Shown: positions 48,846 to 56,898 of the stretch, piece by piece
How the letters are laid out: each line of letters opens with the position of its first letter
Position numbering within the stretch: position 1 is the stretch's first letter
IMG/VR virus record: IMGVR_UViG_3300013372_002058
Coordinates: 1-58,684 of that record
Origin: a virus
Length of the DNA: 58,684 nt
Direction: 5' to 3' (one strand)
Position numbers and translations under genes: made by a program
Notes under the pieces: model-generated
Told to the model about the DNA's origin: nothing
Database searches by the model: none
What the model saw: only the letters and a program-made list of their open reading frames with translations

Positions 48846-49838
48846 ATGAGCGATGAATCTTTTTTCCGTTCAGTTGGTGGCAAGGTTCCATACCTAGGGC
48901 AAGAAAAAGCTAGCTGGAATTTTGGTAGGATTGCACCTGCTGACATGAGCGATGACCAGAAAAAAACTGACGCTCTTGCCAAGGAGAACTTTGTTGAATT
49001 TAAGCTGGTTGGGGAGACTGACGAATCAAAGGACAGGGCGTTCCTTTGGGACTTCTCCAAGAAAGCTAACAACGGTAAGCATTTCGAGGCTTTTTACCAG
49101 CAAACTGGCAGCTGCGTTGGGAACGGTATTGGTCAGGCTATGTGGTATCTCCAAGCTGTTGAGTCAATCAGGCTTGGTGACGCAGAATTAGTAAAGCTTC
49201 CTTTCTGGCTACTGCCATATGGTAGATCTAGGTATATTGCCGGGATGCATGGCAGGGGTGAGGGCTCTTTTGGGTCTGCTGCAGCTGAAGCTATGCGAGT
49301 AGATGGCACAATGGAATCAGACCTTGAAGGTTTACCTCAGCCAACCTCTTCTGGTGGTCTTACTTGGGGTTCCAAGGCTGAAATGGAATGGTCTGATGGT
49401 GGAGCTATTAAGGATAAATGGCTTTCCATAAGCAGGAAGCATTTAGTTAAGAGCACAGCACAGATAAAAAGTGGCAAAGAAGCTAGGGAGGCTTTGCTTA
49501 ACTACTACCCATTGACTATTGCAAGCATGTTTGGCACTAGCCCTTTAGTGGTTAAAGCTGTTGGTACTCCAGCGGTAAGGCTAGCTAAAAGGACTGACTC
49601 ATGGGGTCATCAGATGTGCGTTATTGGGGTGTTAAATCACCCTGAGTTTGGCTGGATATTCTATGTGTTAAATAGTTGGGGAACTACTGTTCATGGTGAG
49701 CCATGCGGTAACTACGGAGAACCAGCTGGTGGGTTCTGGATTACCGAAGCTGATATGGACTGGATCTGCAGGGATGAATGTTTTGCTTTTTCCCAGTTTA
49801 ACGGATTCCCAACTCAAAGTGTTAGCTGGAGAATGTAA
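48846..49838 (+). CDS. Papain-like (C1-type) cysteine peptidase, 330 aa
   Basis: The triad is visible: YQQTGSCVGNG with C90 and the oxyanion Q85/Q86, DSWGHQMCVIGV with H255, and VLNSWGT with N276. The order and spacing fit papain-type peptidases. There is no signal peptide. It lies between a signal-peptide protein and two small membrane proteins, and no other lysin is seen in the genome, so it may be the lysis enzyme; alternatively it processes virion proteins. GTGAGG precedes the ATG at 48846. Confidence 0.8.
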   Translation: MSDESFFRSVGGKVPYLGQEKASWNFGRIAPADMSDDQKKTDALAKENFVEFKLVGETDESKDRAFLWDFSKKANNGKHFEAFYQQTGSCVGNGIGQAMWYLQAVESIRLGDAELVKLPFWLLPYGRSRYIAGMHGRGEGSFGSAAAEAMRVDGTMESDLEGLPQPTSSGGLTWGSKAEMEWSDGGAIKDKWLSISRKHLVKSTAQIKSGKEAREALLNYYPLTIASMFGTSPLVVKAVGTPAVRLAKRTDSWGHQMCVIGVLNHPEFGWIFYVLNSWGTTVHGEPCGNYGEPAGGFWITEADMDWICRDECFAFSQFNGFPTQSVSWRM

Positions 49839-49896
49839 TTCTATTGTGTATTTATGCCCATTTTGTTACAACTTACGCAGCCCCTAGGAGGTTCGT

Positions 49897-50157
49897 ATGT
49901 CATCAGAATGGGTTGTTCTTATAGATAAGCTTGGCATACCTGTTTCAGTAATGATAGGTATGGGGTTTGCGTTCTACAAAATAGTAATATGGTTAGGTAT
50001 GCATGTTGTAGTTCCGCTAAAAGATAAACACATGTCTTTCATTGATCAGTTACAAGAACTGATTGGAAAGATTGTGACAGTGCAAGGTTCAATTGATTCA
50101 AAAGTGCAGCAGATAAACGATAAGCTTTTTGACGACAAATTTAAAAAGGAGAAATAG
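49897..50157 (+). CDS. Small membrane protein, holin-like, 86 aa
   Basis: A hydrophobic segment (VSVMIGMGFAFYKIVIWLGMHVVV, residues 15-40), then a helical, charged C-terminus. Size, a single membrane segment and place after the peptidase gene fit a holin or related lysis protein. It has AGGAGG before the ATG. Not proven. Confidence 0.55.
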   Translation: MSSEWVVLIDKLGIPVSVMIGMGFAFYKIVIWLGMHVVVPLKDKHMSFIDQLQELIGKIVTVQGSIDSKVQQINDKLFDDKFKKEK

Positions 50158-50158
50158 A

Positions 50159-50473
50159 ATGGTTAATTTTCCTGATAGCCTACCGACAGATGCTTTAATA
50201 ACTTTAATCGATAAGCTTAGGGGTAAAGATGTACCTAATAAGCTTGTCTATCAAGCTGCATGGAATGTAGCTGGTTATGGCATTGATCAAGTAGTTCAAA
50301 ACCAAAGGCCAATTGTAAAGAGCTCAGAGCCTAGGACAGATGAAGACGATGCGTTGACATTAGAATCAGTGGTTGCTATGCAAGGCAACAACGAAGAAGG
50401 TCTTAAAGCATTCGTTCCTTATTGGCTTATTATTGCAATTGCAATGAGGATTTTAAAGAATGTTCTGGAGTAA
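50159..50473 (+). CDS. Small protein with C-terminal membrane segment, 104 aa
   Basis: The last 16 residues (PYWLIIAIAMRILKNVLE) can form one short membrane helix; the rest is soluble and helical. AAGGAG precedes the ATG. It starts one base after the previous stop and overlaps the HNH gene by 14 bp. Possibly a lysis or spanin-type component. Confidence 0.55.
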   Translation: MVNFPDSLPTDALITLIDKLRGKDVPNKLVYQAAWNVAGYGIDQVVQNQRPIVKSSEPRTDEDDALTLESVVAMQGNNEEGLKAFVPYWLIIAIAMRILKNVLE

Positions 50474-50798
50474 CAAACCGTTCTTTGGTATGCCTCCAAG
50501 ATCAAGTTCTTGGAGAAAAGTAAGAGATTCTTTTATAAAAAAGAACCCTACTTGTGCAGCTTGTGGTGGTACTAAAAATCTTGAGTGCCACCATAAAATA
50601 CCTTACCATGTTGACCCGCATCGAGAGCTTCTTGAAGATAACTTAATGACTCTCTGTGAAGGTCCCGGTAATTGCCATTATGTTTGGGGCCACTTGTTAA
50701 ACTGGAAAGCGTATAACCCTACGGTTGTTGACGATACTAAAGCTTTCTTGGAAAAAATAAACAAAAGGCTTACACATGATTTGGCAAGCAAGGAATGA
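50460..50798 (+). CDS. HNH endonuclease, 112 aa
   Basis: CAAC (32-35), LECHHKIPYH with C43, H44, H45, a central N61 in DNLMTLC, and C66/C72-H73 followed by GHLLNW give a zinc-bound HNH core. HNH proteins near terminases assist packaging, but this one lies in the lysis region, so a homing or moron role is also possible. Overlaps both neighbours. Confidence 0.85.
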   Translation: MFWSNKPFFGMPPRSSSWRKVRDSFIKKNPTCAACGGTKNLECHHKIPYHVDPHRELLEDNLMTLCEGPGNCHYVWGHLLNWKAYNPTVVDDTKAFLEKINKRLTHDLASKE

Positions 50799-51099
50799 TT
50801 GCAAGCTTTTAGTAGATCTTTACAAAGAAGATATGCTGCAAAGCAGTGACCATAAAATTAAAGCTATTAAGCTCATATCTAAAATATTCTACAACTTGGT
50901 TCCCCGCACCTCTTCTCTTGATGTCCCTAATATTGAAATAGCTGTAAAGATAATCGATTGGTTTGTTGACGAGAAGCCTGTTGACTGGCGAGATATAGCC
51001 AAAGCAATAGGTTCTTTCTTGGAAGTCATAGAGCTAGGTCTTATAGAGTCAAAACTTTTAGCTGAAGAAAAACATAAAGCTGTGGAAAAATTAGAATAA
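50776..51099 (+). CDS. Hypothetical helical protein, 107 aa
   Basis: All-helical and charged, with EEKHKAVEKLE at the end. No family. The ATG overlaps the end of the HNH gene by 23 bp; there is no clear ribosome-binding site, so coupling is likely. Confidence 0.6.
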   Translation: MIWQARNDCKLLVDLYKEDMLQSSDHKIKAIKLISKIFYNLVPRTSSLDVPNIEIAVKIIDWFVDEKPVDWRDIAKAIGSFLEVIELGLIESKLLAEEKHKAVEKLE

Positions 51100-51115
51100 G
51101 AGGTTACTATAGGCT

Positions 51116-51775
51116 ATGAGTTTTCCGTTTTTAAATACCGATAGCTTGGTTAGTATTTTAAGTGATGAGGCTGAATACATGGCGTACCGAATAACCCCTA
51201 ACTCCAGCGCAAAATCTTTAGTAATGAAGATTCGTGGAACTACTGGGAAGTCAAAGAAAGGTTTAGCCTACAATTCTGCTGGTGTAGTGTCAAGTTATAC
51301 CCGTGAAGGCGCAGCTCCGGTAAGCTTTCCTTTAGTAAGCCTTGCTTCTGGATCTGCATCTTGGGTTAGTGGTGGCTTTGTTGAGCTGAACCAGTCTTTA
51401 GCTGGTGGCTTGTATCGGGTAGACATACCTAATGCTGCCCTTCTATCAGGTGCTCAGTATGTGCTTATAAGTATAAGCTTTACCGGAACCTTAGAAGAAG
51501 AAGTTCTTGTACGATTAGACTTGCCTTTTTCAGCTGCATCTGGCACTGGAGCTAAGAGTCATACAGTTCAGGTCAATAGCACTGCTGGCAATGTTCCTGT
51601 GGTAGCAGCTGCTGTTTGGGTTTCCACTGATCTTGCTGGCGATAATGTAATCGCTAGCGGTAGAACCAACACATTTGGTACGGCTACATTTTTACTTGAT
51701 GTTGGCACATACTATCTATGGGTATTAGACGAGGCTTACTTGGCTAACAACCCTACAACTATTACGGTGGTATAA
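51116..51775 (+). CDS. Tail/baseplate-like protein with Ig-like C-terminus, 219 aa
   Basis: The first 130 residues contain TGKSKKGLAYNSAGVVSSYTREG and GGLYRVDIPNAALLSGAQYVLIS, a pattern I recall in small tail proteins. Residues 145-219 look like a beta-sandwich (VPVVAAAVWVSTDLAGDNVIASGRTNTFGTATF), as in carbohydrate-binding or carboxypeptidase-regulatory-like domains. Role in adhesion or tail structure is likely. Confidence 0.65.
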   Translation: MSFPFLNTDSLVSILSDEAEYMAYRITPNSSAKSLVMKIRGTTGKSKKGLAYNSAGVVSSYTREGAAPVSFPLVSLASGSASWVSGGFVELNQSLAGGLYRVDIPNAALLSGAQYVLISISFTGTLEEEVLVRLDLPFSAASGTGAKSHTVQVNSTAGNVPVVAAAVWVSTDLAGDNVIASGRTNTFGTATFLLDVGTYYLWVLDEAYLANNPTTITVV

Positions 51776-51776
51776 A

Positions 51777-53018
51777 ATGGCAACGACAAATATCAACATC
51801 AATCCTAGGCCACTACCTTCAGCTCCGTTGAAGCAGTTTGTTATTCGTGGTATAGCGTTTACTTATCAAGATGCAATCAATCACTTGCTTGACTTCTTAG
51901 GTGCAGATGTTGGTGCTGAAGCGTTGAGGACAGCTAGGCGAGCTATACAAAATACGCTCCGAACATTTCCAAGAATGCATAGGTGGTCCTATTATTACAA
52001 TCATGGACGAATCAATACAAACGGATCGTATTCTACTGGTACAGTATCTTACGATTTTACTGGTGGTGCTTACGAGAGAATGCTTGTACTAACTGGCGGT
52101 ACATTTCCAGCATGGGCATCTGAAGGTACTGTTAGAATTAATGACGCTAACTACAAGATAGCTTCTGTTGTGTCGTCTACTATTGCTATGCTTGATTCAG
52201 CTCAAAGCCCTAGAGAAGATCTTCCTGCAGGTACAAAGTTTGTTATCTTTTGTGATGAGTATCTTCTTCCGCTTGAATTTATATCAGCAGACGAGGGCTT
52301 AAACAAAAGCAACTTTACTAACCTGTCTTATGTTCACCCAAGAGAATGGTTAAGCAATGTCGAGAATGGTAATAACTATTCTAGTGATCCTTACATGTAT
52401 ACGATTACTGGCCATTCGACACTACAAGGCAGGTTAAGCTTTAGGGTTTATCCGTTCCCTTCGACAAGTAAATCGTTTGATTTCTTATATCAGAAGGGTG
52501 CTAGGCAAGTAGCCGTAGAACTATACACTGCTGGCACTGTAGCTGCTAACACAAGCAGTGGCCCAACTACAACGATTACTGCTACTGGTGCAAACTTTAC
52601 CAGCTCTCTTACTGGATCAATCATAAGGGTAAGCGCAGATAGCTCTGAGTTCCCTACTGGTTTAGACGGTGATAATATAGCTGAGTATGAACGCCAAATT
52701 GTAGGGGTTGTTAGCTCAAGCCAGATAATTGTTGACGAGCCTATATACGCAACCTTCACTGCAAGAAAATATTCCATCAGTGATCCTATTGATGTTGAGC
52801 AAGGCGTAATGTTAGATCCGTTTCTGCGTGGTTGTGAGTATCAGGTTAGCTTACTAAGAAGTAAAGCTAACGCTCCAGATCTTTACCAGCTTTATATGTC
52901 TTCTGTTAAGCAAGCGCAAGCTGCTGACAGTAAAGTTATCCAAAGGAGAAGTGCAAGCCCAGATACTTATATAAGACCAAGGCTTGCTTCATTCCCGTTA
53001 GGAGGCAACATTGGCTGA
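51777..53018 (+). CDS. Head-tail adaptor / tail tubular protein A-like, 413 aa
   Basis: The N-terminal part (TYQDAINHLLDFLGADVGAEALRTARRAIQNTLRTFPRMHRW...YY) is the helix pattern common to podovirus adaptor proteins (gp4 or gp11 type). The beta-rich centre and helix-rich end (VMLDPFLRGCEYQVSLLRSK) also fit. It would dock below the portal. Clear start, with the next gene starting inside its end. Confidence 0.75.
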   Translation: MATTNININPRPLPSAPLKQFVIRGIAFTYQDAINHLLDFLGADVGAEALRTARRAIQNTLRTFPRMHRWSYYYNHGRINTNGSYSTGTVSYDFTGGAYERMLVLTGGTFPAWASEGTVRINDANYKIASVVSSTIAMLDSAQSPREDLPAGTKFVIFCDEYLLPLEFISADEGLNKSNFTNLSYVHPREWLSNVENGNNYSSDPYMYTITGHSTLQGRLSFRVYPFPSTSKSFDFLYQKGARQVAVELYTAGTVAANTSSGPTTTITATGANFTSSLTGSIIRVSADSSEFPTGLDGDNIAEYERQIVGVVSSSQIIVDEPIYATFTARKYSISDPIDVEQGVMLDPFLRGCEYQVSLLRSKANAPDLYQLYMSSVKQAQAADSKVIQRRSASPDTYIRPRLASFPLGGNIG

Positions 53019-53190
53019 GAACTTTAAAGATTTAACTATTGTCGAAGATTTTAGGGGTATTATAGATTCAATGAACGCTGATCTTTTACCTGCAGGAGCT
53101 ATGGTAAATCAGATTAATATTGGGTGTGTAAAAAAAAATCAATTGCAAGTTAGAAGCGGTTACAAGAAAATAATATTTGACGAGGAATAA
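53011..53190 (+). CDS. 59-aa protein resembling the N-terminus of large podovirus tail proteins
   Basis: TTG start with GGAGG seven bases upstream. The sequence 'VEDFRGIIDSMNADLLPAGAMVNQINIGCVKKNQLQVRSGYKKI' follows the usual start of large tail proteins ('DFRGGLN...LPPGa....N......g.l.vRpGy..'). In other phages this part is fused with or adjacent to the domain found here at 54626. It overlaps the adaptor gene by 8 bp. Confidence 0.6.
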   Translation: MAENFKDLTIVEDFRGIIDSMNADLLPAGAMVNQINIGCVKKNQLQVRSGYKKIIFDEE

Positions 53191-53193
53191 ATT

Positions 53194-53487
53194 ATGTTCA
53201 TGGGATTTGTAAATAATGGTGCTACATTTACAGCAGTTTACCCTGTTGTTGGTGATTTAAGTGAGCCTATAACCGTAAGCTCTACTTATACAGTGTACGG
53301 GCCACTAGGTGATGTGATGGCAAACTCCTCTGGGTCATCTACATTAATTGTGCAAGGCATTTACAAAGCTTCTATTCCTGTTACTACGGGCAACTTGTAC
53401 GAAGCTGGTAAGTTTTACTATTTAGTTGTTACCTATACTCATAATTCTCATAGCAAAATATCAAACTTTACATTTGGGGTAGTATGA
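53194..53487 (+). CDS. Small beta-rich protein, 97 aa
   Basis: A single beta-sandwich-like domain (PITVSSTYTVYGPLGD; AGKFYYLVVTYT), like small tail-adhesin or Ig-like domains. GAGG lies before the ATG at 53194. Overlaps the next gene by 4 bp. Confidence 0.6.
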   Translation: MFMGFVNNGATFTAVYPVVGDLSEPITVSSTYTVYGPLGDVMANSSGSSTLIVQGIYKASIPVTTGNLYEAGKFYYLVVTYTHNSHSKISNFTFGVV

Positions 53488-53903
53488 GTTATTTAGGTTA
53501 CTACCAATTAGGTGACGAAGTTTATTTGCCTGTGCTTACTGCTTCTGGTATTGGGCGGGAAATTGAACCTACCGAAGCTCCTACTATATCTATTTTTAAT
53601 TCTGTTGGTGACTTAGAAGCAACTGTAAAAGTTCCAAAAATAAGTAGCTCTCGTAAGAAATATCACTTTGGAATAGAGTATTATTTAAAATACACTTTAG
53701 CTTTAGGTAAATATACAGCTATAGTTTCATATCAAAAAGATAATGCTTCTTATATTAAAGCATTGTATTTTGATGTGTATAATTCGGGCGATATTAACGG
53801 CGGTCCTGTGTCTATGACTGCTGTTAAGTTTGAGAATGCTAACTTTGTAATATCCCAGTTAAGCTCTGGGGTAATAATAAGAGGAAAATTAAATGAAGGC
53901 TAA
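53484..53903 (+). CDS. Small beta-rich tail protein, 139 aa
   Basis: The pattern YYQLGDEVYLPVLTASGIGREIEPTEAPTISIF...YTAIVSYQ recalls small tail or fibre proteins of the type 'G..v.l...t.....P..aP...i'. No specific family. Overlaps both neighbours by 4 and 11 bp. Confidence 0.6.
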   Translation: MSYLGYYQLGDEVYLPVLTASGIGREIEPTEAPTISIFNSVGDLEATVKVPKISSSRKKYHFGIEYYLKYTLALGKYTAIVSYQKDNASYIKALYFDVYNSGDINGGPVSMTAVKFENANFVISQLSSGVIIRGKLNEG

Positions 53904-54393
53904 CACTCAAGGCATGTTTAATATTGTTTGTAAAAATCCCGATGGCTCAGTTGCATGGGAAGAAAGTTTTTCCAATGGAACTACTGATCAAGGAAGAGCT
54001 TTTGCTCTTAACAATGTTTTTAGAAATGTTGCTGCAAGTGCAACTTGGTTTGTTGGTTTAATATCAGCAACTTCTTTTACTGCTTTATCATCACTAGATA
54101 CAGCTGCAACCCATACTGGTTGGTCCGAACTTGTGGATTATACTGAAGCAACAAGAAGGCAGTGGGACCCATCTGCACCTGTTTCTTCATCTGGTGTTAC
54201 TACTTTAACAATTGCTACTCCTTTAGTTTTTACTGCAAGCGGAAGTGTAACAGTCAAAGGTGCATTTCTTGCTAGTGCATCAGCTAAAAGTTCTACAGCT
54301 GGTGTGTTGTGGGCGACTGGTGTTTTTGCTAGTGATCAAGTTCTTATTGTTGGACAAACTGTAAGCATAACTTATCAAACAAGTTTAACTTAA
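53893..54393 (+). CDS. Tail or adhesin protein (W-[FY]-VGLI motif), 166 aa
   Basis: TDQGRAFALNNVFRNVAASATWFVGLISATSFTALSSLDTAATHTGWSEL and VTVKGAFLASASAK match a common phage structural family with this order of motifs: a GLI strand, a D-T-h-x-x-H pair and a 'kGaf' strand. The role is likely surface-exposed. It begins inside the preceding gene. Confidence 0.7.
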   Translation: MKANTQGMFNIVCKNPDGSVAWEESFSNGTTDQGRAFALNNVFRNVAASATWFVGLISATSFTALSSLDTAATHTGWSELVDYTEATRRQWDPSAPVSSSGVTTLTIATPLVFTASGSVTVKGAFLASASAKSSTAGVLWATGVFASDQVLIVGQTVSITYQTSLT

Positions 54394-54405
54394 CTTAAGG
54401 TAGCC

Positions 54406-54624
54406 ATGGAAAACAATATCGCAGTTGGCTCACAATTTTCTGTTGGTCCTCGCCCGTTTGCAACTGTTGTTTCTGCGAATGTTTTCACAGCAGGGAACAC
54501 AAAAGCTTTTGTTGATAAAGTAAATGTAGATTCTTTTTTTTATATAGCAAGCACTGCTGCTGGTGATGTGAACAGTAGTTACCCAATTGTTCATTATCTT
54601 TTTGTTGGAAGAACAGGGAGATAA
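54406..54624 (+). CDS. Hypothetical small protein, 72 aa
   Basis: No family. A beta-rich small domain (VGPRPFATVVSANVFTAGNTKAFVDKVNVDSFFYIAS). It ends 2 bp before the ATG of the large tail protein. Confidence 0.55.
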   Translation: MENNIAVGSQFSVGPRPFATVVSANVFTAGNTKAFVDKVNVDSFFYIASTAAGDVNSSYPIVHYLFVGRTGR

Positions 54625-54625
54625 T

Positions 54626-56896
54626 ATGCCAGATACTTATTTAAAAACAAGCACTAGCGATGTTTATATTCTTAACGGTATAGACGATGTGATTTGTTGG
54701 GATGGATTAAAGAGTCAAGCGGTATTAGCTAAAGTTGAATTTCCAACAATTAGGCCAGTTCTTTCAAGTAGTGGTGCAGGTGGCATTGCTGGAAAATATT
54801 ATTGCTATGTAAGGTTTATTGATGTAGATGGCACTCCTTCAAATCTAAGCCCTTTAAGTTCTCCGGTAACTGTTAATGCTTCATTTGGTTCTGTAGTTGA
54901 TGTGTCTTCAACTACACCTATTGTTGTTGAAAGTGTAGGTCACAAGCTGGCTACTGGACAATTTGTTGCATTGATAGGTGTTGGTGGAATTACTGAAGCT
55001 AATGGCACTTTTAAAATAGAAGTAATTGATGCTGATTTTTTTATTTTACTTGAGACCCAAACAAATAGTGGGAACACTTATACTGGTGGTGGTACTTGGA
55101 ATGCTGGAGTAAAGACTATTAACTACACAAATGTTCAAGTTCCTACAGATTCTAGAATAGTCAAAAGGCAAATCTTAAGAAACACTAACGGTCAAACAGA
55201 AGTTTTTTTTGTTGATGTTGAAACTTCAGATTTAACTTCAACAGTTTTTTCTTCTATACTTGATGATGAAGCTTTAAGTAATAACGAAGATGTACCACTT
55301 TACAACAGCGAAAACAAACAGATAGCTAATAGTTTTGCAGAGATCCCTAACTGGAAGCCTTGTGCAGCAACAGTAAGCGACAGGAGTTTCTACGGTGGTT
55401 CTATTTCGTACACTGATGGTTCAGCTAAAATATTAAATGGTAGCTCTCTTGTATATGGGATAGGCACTAAGTGGAAAAAGACATTTGTAGGCAGAAGGTT
55501 TTTAACTCCTAACTCTATAAATTTTTCCATTATAAAAAGTGTAGACATAGAGAACCAAACATTAACTTTAAACGCTCCTTTCTCTGGTGTGTCTGGGCCT
55601 TACTCTAATTATAGTATTGCTCCTCCTTACTTAGAAAAAAAGGCTTTGTATTACTCTGAGATAGGCCAGCCTAAAAATATAAAGACAACAAGCGGACTTG
55701 TTCTGCAAGAAGAACAAGATGAAATAATTGCACTTTTAAATCTTGACACATACCTTTTAATATTCTGTAAGAGTAAACTTTTTAGATTAACATTTGGTAG
55801 TTCCCCAGATACTGACGGTAGTATCTACCCGGCTTCTTATACTAGAGGTGCGCTTAATCAAAAATGTATAGTCACTATGGGCGCAGCTGCTGTAGCCATG
55901 GATCGTCTTGGTGTTTACACTTATCTCGAAGGTAAAGAAGAAGCAATTAGCCTTCAAATCAATTCTCTTTTTGAAGGTTCAAATAAAAACTACGATATAA
56001 ATTGGAAGTATTCGAGGTTTTTCCACGCTGTTCATATATCGTCAAAAAGTACCATACGATGGTTTGTTGTAATGGGCGCAGGTAGATACCCTAGACATGC
56101 CTTATGCTACAACTATCAGACTAACGCTTGGTGGATAGAAGAATTTTCAGTTCCAATAATGTCATCTTGCCAAGACTTTGAAGTTTCTGCTTCAACATGT
56201 TTTCTTGGAACAAACAATAATAGGGTGCTTAGGTATCCTTCAGGCAATCTTGATGGCCATGATCAATCTTTGGGGAAAGTTAACGGATCTGTTACTAGTA
56301 GTCAGTCTATGTGGATTGAAGACTCTAGTTTTAATTTTGATCTTGTACAAGCAGTTAACAATCCGGTGACAATTTTTACTCAGGACGGTACATCTTACAA
56401 CAGGGTTATAAAGAAAACTTCTGGAACAAGAGCTTATCTTGACAGGCCATTAATTGTCAAAATTTCTGGTGCAACCTACACGCTTGGGTCTTCTCCTTGG
56501 TTGTTTAAAACTGGGACATTTCGTATAGAAGGGAACGACAAAAATATTGTTCGCAATATGGAGATTAATTATCAACCGACATCATTGCCTTCTTTTTTTA
56601 ATTTGAAATTTTACAGAGACAGGCTAAACGAAACTCTTGTTTTTAAAAAGCCTTACAGAAAACAAACAGAGCAAGAATTTTATGTTTCTGATGATGGCAA
56701 AAAATTAATAGGAAACTTTATTAATGACCTTGGTGCTTTGCAACAAAGGTTTGATACGCACAAAGAAAGCTCAGTCGATGGTGTTAAATATATTGCTCTA
56801 GAACTTAATGGTAACACTACTGAAAGTGAAGAAATAATATATGGAATAAGATTGGAAGGAGTATTCCACGCCCCTTCTGAAATACAAAAGGAGTAG
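54626..56896 (+). CDS. Large tail structural protein, 756 aa
   Basis: The N-terminal VYILNGIDDVICWDGLKSQAVLAKVEFPTIRPVL...GGIAGKYYCYVRFIDVDGTPSNLSPLSS matches podovirus tail-hub-type proteins ('NGvDdvl.wDG...aGi..P...p....G.l.G.Y.Y.vrf.D..G..SnlSp.S'). Beta-propeller-like repeats follow. The 59-aa gene at 53011 resembles the part normally found before it. The ATG at 54626 follows GGGAG. Confidence 0.8.
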   Translation: MPDTYLKTSTSDVYILNGIDDVICWDGLKSQAVLAKVEFPTIRPVLSSSGAGGIAGKYYCYVRFIDVDGTPSNLSPLSSPVTVNASFGSVVDVSSTTPIVVESVGHKLATGQFVALIGVGGITEANGTFKIEVIDADFFILLETQTNSGNTYTGGGTWNAGVKTINYTNVQVPTDSRIVKRQILRNTNGQTEVFFVDVETSDLTSTVFSSILDDEALSNNEDVPLYNSENKQIANSFAEIPNWKPCAATVSDRSFYGGSISYTDGSAKILNGSSLVYGIGTKWKKTFVGRRFLTPNSINFSIIKSVDIENQTLTLNAPFSGVSGPYSNYSIAPPYLEKKALYYSEIGQPKNIKTTSGLVLQEEQDEIIALLNLDTYLLIFCKSKLFRLTFGSSPDTDGSIYPASYTRGALNQKCIVTMGAAAVAMDRLGVYTYLEGKEEAISLQINSLFEGSNKNYDINWKYSRFFHAVHISSKSTIRWFVVMGAGRYPRHALCYNYQTNAWWIEEFSVPIMSSCQDFEVSASTCFLGTNNNRVLRYPSGNLDGHDQSLGKVNGSVTSSQSMWIEDSSFNFDLVQAVNNPVTIFTQDGTSYNRVIKKTSGTRAYLDRPLIVKISGATYTLGSSPWLFKTGTFRIEGNDKNIVRNMEINYQPTSLPSFFNLKFYRDRLNETLVFKKPYRKQTEQEFYVSDDGKKLIGNFINDLGALQQRFDTHKESSVDGVKYIALELNGNTTESEEIIYGIRLEGVFHAPSEIQKE

Positions 56897-56898
56897 CA

